From: Bacteroidales bacterium
Lineage (GTDB): Bacteria; Bacteroidota; Bacteroidia; Bacteroidales; UBA3824
Assembly (NCBI GenBank): GCA_016293845.1
Contig: JAEDDH010000045.1
Location: forward strand, 1 to 10,219
DNA: 10,219 nt
Reading direction: 5' to 3'
The notes under the pieces are model-generated. The model made no database searches and was not told the origin of the DNA. It worked only from the letters and a program-made list of their open reading frames with translations. Positions 6,082 to 10,219 of the stretch are shown here, piece after piece. A program made the translations under genes and the position numbers. Numbering within the stretch: the stretch's first letter is position 1; every line of letters starts with the position of its first letter.

Positions 6082-6663
6082 TTAGCCTCTCTGTATTTTG
6101 TCCGCTACGCTCTGCCTGAACGCCTCTAATAGCTGCGGTTTTTCTGTCCATAGTTTCGGGCAGTCTTTCCAGCCTACGACGTCGTGGTGTGTTGTAATTG
6201 CCTGCGCTGTAAGTCCGTAGCGCTTGCAAATATCAGCGCATAGTTCTATAGCGGTTTCAATGGTTGCTCCGCTGAAATTGCCTCGCGCGTCTGTCGGGCA
6301 AAGCTCCACGCCCAATGTGCAATTGTTCGGGCTGTTGCTCTCGCTTGCGTAATAGCCAAAACGGGCGCGCGCCTCGTCTGTGTATACTTTCCCGCTTGCT
6401 GGGTCTATGTCGCTTGATCCGCAATGGTAGGCGACTTCGTCTTCCGGAACGGCTGCTATAATAATGCCGTTTTGGTCTATGATGTAATGCGCGGACGCAT
6501 AACCGCCCATACCTGTTTTTTTGGTCTCGAAAAAGTCGCGGGTTTCCTTTGCGTTCGCGCCCGGATTTGCAGTCCAATGAATTACAATAGCCAGCACTTT
6601 CTGCAATTTTTTTCCTGGTCTGCTGTATTCGTTATGTGTTAAAAAATCGTGTATTATCTGCAT
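6082..6663 (-). CDS. Endolysin: N-acetylmuramoyl-L-alanine amidase (Amidase_2/PGRP fold)
   Basis: 193 aa. Zinc amidase that cuts the bond between N-acetylmuramic acid and L-alanine in peptidoglycan. Key parts of the T7-lysozyme/PGRP fold are present: VIHWTANPG with zinc ligand H29; GYASAHYIIDQNGIIIAAVPEDEVAYHCG (about 54-82); LGVELCP (117-123); and THHDVVGWKDCP (158-169) with H160 (or H159) and C168 as the other ligands and K166 in the place of the catalytic lysine, two residues before the Cys as in T7 lysozyme. No signal peptide and no cell-wall-binding domain is visible, so export would rely on a holin. The start forms a TAATG overlap with the upstream gene's stop, with GAGGTG as ribosome binding site. 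Confidence 0.93.
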   Translation of the reverse strand: MQIIHDFLTHNEYSRPGKKLQKVLAIVIHWTANPGANAKETRDFFETKKTGMGGYASAHYIIDQNGIIIAAVPEDEVAYHCGSSDIDPASGKVYTDEARARFGYYASESNSPNNCTLGVELCPTDARGNFSGATIETAIELCADICKRYGLTAQAITTHHDVVGWKDCPKLWTEKPQLLEAFRQSVADKIQRG

Positions 6664-6965
6664 TATTTCACCTCGCGTTCTATAATTCGATCTAGCTTAG
6701 ATTCTATCCTGCTGCAAGTGACCGTCAAATTATTCACGTTCGTTTGCAGCGCGTTTACGCTCGATTCGTTCGCACTCATACGATTGTAAAGTTCGGCAAA
6801 CTTGGCGCTTGTTTTCTGTCGTTCTTCTGTGTCGCGGTCTTCATTGTTTTTCACTTTTTCCTGCAAACGTCCGTATTTGCTGGATAAATCCGCTACTTTC
6901 ACAATAATGCCCCCTATAAAGCCCGCTATTGCAATTCCTAAACTAATAGCTGTGTAAATATTCAT
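6663..6965 (-). CDS. Membrane-anchored coiled-coil protein at the head of the lysis operon
   Basis: 100 aa. The first 23 residues contain one membrane helix (IYTAISLGIAIAGFIGGIIVKVADL); the rest is a charged helical coil (KYGRLQEKVKNNEDRDTEERQ..., then VNALQTNVNNLTVTCSRIESKLDRI) with heptad-like hydrophobics. The frame is open upstream to 7139, but that extension crosses a terminator and promoter-like element, so I use the ATG at 6965 (AAAGG site about 10 bases upstream). It resembles in form both i-spanins and XhlA-like holin accessory proteins, though XhlA carries its helix at the C-terminus. Its gene overlaps the amidase gene by one base (TAATG), arguing for a lysis role. No definite family recognised. 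Confidence 0.75.
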   Translation of the reverse strand: MNIYTAISLGIAIAGFIGGIIVKVADLSSKYGRLQEKVKNNEDRDTEERQKTSAKFAELYNRMSANESSVNALQTNVNNLTVTCSRIESKLDRIIEREVK

Positions 6966-6984
6966 GTCGTTTCTGTACCTTTGT

Positions 6985-7014
6985 CTTATAGTCATTTTTT
7001 TGACGTTTTTTTGT
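6985..7014 (-). promoter_or_regulatory. Repeated promoter-like element, copy 2 (before the lysis operon)
   Basis: The 20-base core GTCAAAAAAATGACTATAAG is at 7004-6985 on the minus strand, preceded by a second A7 tract (7012-7006) centred 11 bases away, i.e. about one helical turn. TATAAG is a plausible -10. It lies just downstream of the fibre terminator and 19 bases before the ATG of the lysis operon, the place where a new promoter is needed. This is the strongest argument that the repeat is a promoter. Confidence 0.65.
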
Positions 7015-7020
7015 AAGCTG

Positions 7021-7050
7021 AAAAATAAAAAACGGGGATTTCTCCCCGTT
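7021..7050 (-). terminator. Rho-independent terminator after the fibre gene
   Basis: On the minus strand AACGGGGA-GAAA-TCCCCGTT forms a perfect 8-bp stem closed by a GNRA tetraloop, followed by TTTTATTTTT. It lies about 100 bases after the fibre stop and immediately before promoter-like copy 2. It separates the fibre transcript from the lysis transcript. Confidence 0.88.
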
Positions 7051-7077
7051 GTCGCTAGTCTGCTCCTTTTGGTGTAG

Positions 7078-7151
7078 TCAGGACGAAAAACGAACTGAAT
7101 AAGTAATTGAACCTGTTGAATTATTACCCCATTGTTCAATCAAACAGTCCG
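7078..7151 (-). pseudogene. Remnant of a second fibre tip domain
   Basis: Directly after the fibre stop, in a different frame, the minus strand encodes DCLIEQWGNNSTGSITYSV, then RFSS and a stop. It closely repeats the linker ADGLIEQWG and the downstream 'ITYS' of the intact fibre. At DNA level 24 of 25 bases match (7127-7151 against 7399-7423), followed by a second 14-base identity (7096-7109 against 7344-7357), with 17 bases between them here and 41 in the gene. It has no start and covers only the first quarter of the domain. It is best read as the leftover of an earlier or alternative tip. Confidence 0.7.
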
Positions 7152-8465
7152 TTAATAGCCAACAGTTCCCCATCGTCTTGGAACATTTGAATTAGTATTT
7201 CCACTTCCATTGTAATGTAATCCCTTAGCTAAAGTAAATGAATTTTCTTTAACTTCGTAAATATTATTTTGCCAAAATTGTCCACCTGCTAGAGATAAAC
7301 TATTAGTTTCAGCAACTTCAACTTGTAAATTATAATTTATATTTGAATAAGTAATTGGTAATGAAATAGTTTCAATTCCACTTTTATTAGAACTTATTCC
7401 CCATTGTTCAATCAAACCGTCCGCTTTAACTTCATAACTTGCAGTATCGCTAGAATAACTCTCTACAGTCGGATTGCCCACAATAACCCAGTCTGTCCCA
7501 TCATACATAAATTCAAGAATAGTATAAGGCTGCCACATTTCAACGCTAGTGGTTGTAGCCCCTCGCCAATAACCTGTATGAGTAACTGGTACAACCTTAG
7601 CACCAGCCTTTACCACTTTAATCGGTTTAGCTCCAGTGTCGTTCACATCCAGTGTCGGATTATCAGCACTGTTTCCTTTGGTGAACATAACGGTAATAAT
7701 CACCCCTTTTTTTAAAACAAAATTGCCAATGCTAACATATTTGGAGGTGTTTCCTTTTGGTGAGAGGGAAATTCCGCCATTTACTTTGTTTGCTACCGCA
7801 TTAGATGTTACGGCCGACATATTGCCGGATTGTACGAAATCAACGGGCGATACTGCCGCCTCTAATTGTGCTACTTTCTCCGCCGTAATTCCCGATTGTA
7901 TAGCCGCCCATTGTTCTGCGGTAAAGCTGGAATTGTTTAGTCTGTATTCTTTTGCCCATGTTACTACGCCGTCGTTTACGTCGGCTTTATATCTGTCATA
8001 ATACGCATTGCCGTTTTCGTCTATGCCGGTTACAAAAGCGTAGTCGTTGTTTGTTACTGTTCCGGCGTATGCCTCTAATTCTGCAACACTAGAAAATGGA
8101 ACCTTTTCCCCGCCGGATTCTGTTTTATAAATATAATTTGCTGTGTTTGTCCCTACGGTAGAGTTTACAAAGTTTTTATCTGCGAGTTCGTTGGTTTCGC
8201 TGGCTGTGTTCGGTATTATATTCTTTATATTTTCTACGTCTGCTGTTAATCCGCTGATTTGACTTTGTACAATTAGTTTATTTTCTGGGCTTGCTGTAGC
8301 CGGCACTATTTTTGCAATGGCTTGATTTTGTAATGGATTTTTACTTTCCGCGTTGAGTTCTCCGTCTGCTGCTAACGCTACTAAGTCGCGGATTGCCTGC
8401 GGGTCGCTGCGGCTGAAATAATCATTATATGAACGAGGTATAATTAAACCGTTATATCTTGCCAT
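7152..8465 (-). CDS. Virion fibre / receptor-binding protein (tail or head fibre)
   Basis: 437 aa. N-terminus (MARYNGLIIPRSYNDYFSRSDPQAIRDL) looks like a virion attachment segment. It is followed by motifs that recur in many gut-phage fibres: AESKNPLQNQAI (about 39-50), 'IPxTASxxNxL' repeated (IVPATASPENKL; IIPNTASETNEL), ADKNFVNSTVGTNTANYI, an AYAGTVTNNDYAFV stretch, RLNNSSFTAEQWAAIQSGIT and MSAVTSNAVANKV. From about residue 346 a C-terminal tip begins with ADGLIEQWG and ends in WGTVGY, the pattern of gp53-like fibre tips ('G.iiQWG...GY'), which bind host receptors. No chaperone or peptidase domain is visible. The tip-coding DNA is visibly AT-richer than the shaft, suggesting exchange. Excellent ribosome binding site (AAGGAGG). 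Its place among head genes leaves open a head-fibre role. Confidence 0.78.
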   Translation of the reverse strand: MARYNGLIIPRSYNDYFSRSDPQAIRDLVALAADGELNAESKNPLQNQAIAKIVPATASPENKLIVQSQISGLTADVENIKNIIPNTASETNELADKNFVNSTVGTNTANYIYKTESGGEKVPFSSVAELEAYAGTVTNNDYAFVTGIDENGNAYYDRYKADVNDGVVTWAKEYRLNNSSFTAEQWAAIQSGITAEKVAQLEAAVSPVDFVQSGNMSAVTSNAVANKVNGGISLSPKGNTSKYVSIGNFVLKKGVIITVMFTKGNSADNPTLDVNDTGAKPIKVVKAGAKVVPVTHTGYWRGATTTSVEMWQPYTILEFMYDGTDWVIVGNPTVESYSSDTASYEVKADGLIEQWGISSNKSGIETISLPITYSNINYNLQVEVAETNSLSLAGGQFWQNNIYEVKENSFTLAKGLHYNGSGNTNSNVPRRWGTVGY

Positions 8466-8478
8466 TTCTTAACCTCCT

Positions 8479-8832
8479 TTATCCTACAAAACAAACATTT
8501 ATATGGCTGCTGGCTGTTATACAATTCACCCTAATTCCCGTTACTGCGTTGGCGAGCATAATTACGGCGTTTTCGTCTAGTGTTACGCCGTCGCCGTAGA
8601 CGTTGTCCCAATATCCGCCGGTACCGTCTGCGCCGATAGTTTCGGGGCGGTTGCAGCTTGTTTCAATCGTAAATTGTGCGGTATTCCCTGCCGGAATGTG
8701 AACCGCGATTGTTACGGCTGCCACGCGGTCTGGCGGCTGTATCCACACGCCGTTACCTGCTGTGACGTCCATTTCTACGCATATCCCCGTTGTACCCTGT
8801 CGCGCCCTCGGTGTTACTCGTTCATAACTCAT
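8479..8832 (-). CDS. Unknown 117-aa beta-rich protein, possible virion decoration or fibre partner
   Basis: 117 aa, not recognised. There is no membrane helix or signal peptide. The sequence is rich in beta-formers and Gly/Thr/Asn: TGICVEMDVTAGNGVWIQPPDRVAAVTIAVHIPAG, then GYWDNVYGDGVTLDENAVIMLANAVTGIRVNCITAS and a hydrophobic end (HINVCFVG). The GVTL...G(I/V)R(V/F)N...S..HINV pattern resembles small immunoglobulin-like or jelly-roll virion accessory proteins, but this is only an impression. Its ATG overlaps the stop of the 53-aa gene (ATGA) with GTGAGGTG as ribosome binding site; the fibre gene follows after 13 bases. Co-expression with the fibre suggests a virion surface role such as head decoration or fibre adaptor. 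Confidence 0.72.
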   Translation of the reverse strand: MSYERVTPRARQGTTGICVEMDVTAGNGVWIQPPDRVAAVTIAVHIPAGNTAQFTIETSCNRPETIGADGTGGYWDNVYGDGVTLDENAVIMLANAVTGIRVNCITASSHINVCFVG

Positions 8833-8990
8833 TTTTTCACCTCACTTGTTTTTTCTTCCACGGCCGTATCTGCGTCCGCTTCCTCAACTCTTGGCGAAAG
8901 TAGCAATTTTTGAAAAACCGCCACTTTCGGGTCTGTCGCTAAAATCTTTACAATTTCCGCGTAAGTTGTGTTGTCAATAATTCTACTCAT
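8829..8990 (-). CDS. Unknown 53-aa protein preceding the 117-aa gene
   Basis: 53 aa: an N-terminal helical part (MSRIIDNTTYAEIVKILATD, then PKVAVFQKLLLSPRV) and an acidic/basic tail (EEADADTAVEEKTSEVKK). No known domain recognised. Reality is supported by its fit: it fills the space between the minor capsid gene and the 117-aa gene and ends in an ATGA overlap with the latter. The weak point is the start. The ATG at 8990 lies only 3 bases after the promoter-like element, with AAGGG immediately before it, too close for an ordinary ribosome binding site. Leaderless or coupled translation would be needed. Confidence 0.6.
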   Translation of the reverse strand: MSRIIDNTTYAEIVKILATDPKVAVFQKLLLSPRVEEADADTAVEEKTSEVKK

Positions 8991-8993
8991 GCC

Positions 8994-9021
8994 CTTATAG
9001 TCATTTTTTTAGCGTTTTTTT
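8994..9021 (-). promoter_or_regulatory. Repeated promoter-like element, copy 3 (before the fibre module)
   Basis: AAAAAAATGACTATAAG at 9010-8994 on the minus strand is identical to copies 1 and 2 over 17 bases. The preceding three bases differ (GCT instead of GTC), so the small GTCA/TGAC inverted repeat is lost here. A second A7 tract (9021-9015) lies 11 bases upstream, as in copy 2. The element follows the minor capsid stop by only a few bases and precedes the 53-aa ORF by 3. Confidence 0.55.
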
Positions 9022-9026
9022 GTGCT

Positions 9027-10160
9027 TTATCTAAGCGCTGTCGGTTGCTTTCCGTCCTTTGTGCCGATAAACTCGCGCACGTGGTCGCGCTCTATTCCCG
9101 TTTGCTTTGTGAACTCTCGCGCCTTTGCCTGCCATTCGCCGATTTTTTGACGCGCCTTTGTATTGTCTACGCCGCCCGCGCTCTCGGTCAATGCCTGCCG
9201 TTTGTATTTTCTGATATTGCGCTCAATGCCCCGCAGCTTTTCCTCTGCGTCGTATCGCGTCATTTTCTGCCCGTTATATTCCACGGTCTGTTTTTCCATG
9301 TCGTCGAGGTCGCTTTGACTGTAGTGTTTTTCCAGCCCCTCAAAATATGGGTAGTATGAATGTCTGCAATTTATGCCGCATATTCCGTCCGGCTCGCCTA
9401 AACCGCAAACGCTGAACGGTCTATATTTTGGATTTGTGCCGGATAAAGAGAAAATCTGCCCTTGCCATTCCTCATGGCTAGGGCGTGCGCCTATGTGCGC
9501 CGTTGTTTCTACAAGGTCGCAGCCCAATTCCTCGCAATTACTCATAGTCATAGCGGACGCCGTCTGATTTACGCCGGTCAATATATTCATGCGCACGGCT
9601 GCCTCAATACTGCGGCGGACGGGCTTACCGTTCATGTACTGAACGCCGGTTATACCGTCGCGCGCTAAGTTGTCGCAGGCGGTTTTTGTTGCTGCGTCAT
9701 AATCAACGGCGCCGGTTACTACCTGCATATATGCGGCGTTAGCCTGCTGCACGAACTGCTGTTCGGTTGTGTATGCGGTTGTAATGGTTAGGCGTGAAAG
9801 GTCGCTGTATGTTTTCTGAATACTTGCGAGCATGACCTGCGCATTTATATCGCTTACGCCGTGGCCTAATGCCTCCGTAAATATGCGGTTATCTGCGCGG
9901 GCGTTTTTAATCAGCGCGTCGTTGTAAATTGCTTTTATTTCTTTTTGTATTGCAGGGTCATATTTTTTAAGCAGCGTGTATACTCTTTTTTTTAGCGCTC
10001 CGGTCTCTGCCAATAACTGCGCCTGCCATTTTGTCGCCTCGGTTACTTTTCCCAATCGTGCAATACGGCGCGCCATATCCTGCAATATATCGGCCTCAAG
10101 CTGTGCGTAGATTTCCACTATTTCGTCGCTTAAGCCCTCAAGATAACGCGGTGAAAGCAT
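9027..10160 (-). CDS. Phage minor capsid protein (Phage_min_cap2, MuF-like)
   Basis: 377 aa, about the usual size for the family. A minor head protein made next to the portal; related MuF-type proteins act inside the prohead. The N-terminal half is long helices (YLEGLSDEIVEIYAQLEADILQDMARRIARLG, then KEIKAIYNDAL). The C-terminal half carries the family hallmark: ETTAHIGARPSHEEWQGQIFSL (about 223-244), SVCGLGEPDGICGINCRHSYYPYFEG (about 255-280) with the conserved Cys-Arg-His, then YNGQKMTRYDAEEKLRGIERNIRKYKR. The last 50 residues are basic. An AGGTGG site 6 bases ahead of the ATG sets the start. Normally the scaffold follows; here it lies more than 4 kb away. Confidence 0.9.
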   Translation of the reverse strand: MLSPRYLEGLSDEIVEIYAQLEADILQDMARRIARLGKVTEATKWQAQLLAETGALKKRVYTLLKKYDPAIQKEIKAIYNDALIKNARADNRIFTEALGHGVSDINAQVMLASIQKTYSDLSRLTITTAYTTEQQFVQQANAAYMQVVTGAVDYDAATKTACDNLARDGITGVQYMNGKPVRRSIEAAVRMNILTGVNQTASAMTMSNCEELGCDLVETTAHIGARPSHEEWQGQIFSLSGTNPKYRPFSVCGLGEPDGICGINCRHSYYPYFEGLEKHYSQSDLDDMEKQTVEYNGQKMTRYDAEEKLRGIERNIRKYKRQALTESAGGVDNTKARQKIGEWQAKAREFTKQTGIERDHVREFIGTKDGKQPTALR

Positions 10161-10163
10161 AGA

Positions 10164-10219
10164 TTACCACCTGCCGCAAATAATGCGCTTGCGTAATGGC
10201 TGATTGTTGACCGCCTGCT
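10164..10219 (-). CDS. C-terminal end of the upstream gene (perhaps portal protein), partial
   Basis: One of the minus-strand frames reads through from the window edge as QAVNNQPLRKRIICGRW and stops at TAA three bases before the minor capsid ATG. The close spacing matches other junctions here. In phages with Phage_min_cap2 the gene before it is usually the portal, but 17 residues do not identify it, and a second frame that runs on into the minor capsid gene is also open. Confidence 0.35.
   Translation of the reverse strand, partial: QAVNNQPLRKRIICGRW

Noticed and set aside
6257..6577. 106-aa minus-strand frame inside the amidase gene
   Set aside because: It is an Arg-rich shadow of the well-supported amidase frame with no features of its own.
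6663..7139. Longer 158-aa version of the membrane-coil protein
   Set aside because: The extra 58 residues would be read through the terminator hairpin, the broken fibre tip and the promoter-like element; the ATG at 6965 fits spacing and topology.
7078..7160. Programmed frameshift extending the fibre into the second tip
   Set aside because: The second-tip frame is only about 23 codons long and ends at once; no slippery heptamer precedes the fibre stop.
7078..7423. Diversity-generating retroelement (template/variable repeat) at the fibre end
   Set aside because: The two related stretches differ by insertion/deletion and scattered changes, not by adenine-specific changes, and no reverse transcriptase or accessory gene is visible in the window.
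60..9668. Plus-strand open frames of 60-120 codons
   Set aside because: All lie opposite convincing minus-strand genes, encode low-complexity or Ser/Cys/Phe-rich sequences without recognisable domains, and lack sensible ribosome binding sites or operon spacing.
1..10219. tRNA genes, CRISPR arrays, insertion sequences, integrase or attachment sites
   Set aside because: Looked for; no repeat-spacer pattern, tRNA-like cloverleaf, transposase/integrase motif or terminal inverted repeat was seen.

Overview
The window is part of the late (structural and lysis) region of a tailed bacteriophage or prophage of siphovirus type. Every convincing gene is on the minus strand, so the biological order runs from high to low coordinates. 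Junctions are tight (ATGA, TAATG and TGATG overlaps) and there is no metabolic or housekeeping gene. The head and tail proteins belong to families best known from Firmicutes phages and prophages: Phage_min_cap2, GP20 scaffold, the YAEQWS-type capsid, Minor_capsid_1/2/3 and Gp15. The lysis genes, however, include an overlapping inner/outer spanin pair, which implies a host with an outer membrane. A diderm Firmicute (Negativicutes) or a spirochaete such as Treponema would fit both facts. The sequence alone does not decide between them.

Layout in transcription order: (1) 10219-9027: the end of an upstream gene (perhaps the portal), then a MuF-like minor capsid protein. (2) 8990-7152: a 53-aa unknown, a 117-aa beta-rich unknown and a 437-aa fibre, ending in a clear rho-independent terminator (7021-7050). 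A remnant of a second fibre tip lies between the fibre stop and the terminator. (3) 6965-5315: a lysis cassette with a membrane-anchored coiled-coil protein, an Amidase_2 endolysin, a two-TM holin candidate, a previously easy-to-miss 33-aa CxxC/CxxC zinc-knuckle ORF that starts at TTG, an inner spanin and an outer-spanin lipoprotein. (4) 5264-4941: a lone 107-aa four-TM protein with an internally duplicated structure, followed by a 148-base structured gap. (5) 4792-1: head and tail morphogenesis resumes with scaffold, major capsid, head-tail connector, three minor capsid/neck proteins, tail tube, Gp15 tail-assembly protein and the start of the tape measure.

Two points stand out. First, a fibre-lysis-membrane-protein block of about 4.2 kb sits between the minor capsid protein and the scaffold, genes that normally adjoin. 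Second, each of the three modules in this block begins with the same AT-rich element, GTCAAAAAAATGACTATAAG (minus strand; 17 bases identical in all three copies, 20 in two of them). It probably acts as a phage late promoter, which would make the block a set of separately transcribed cassettes within the virion operon.
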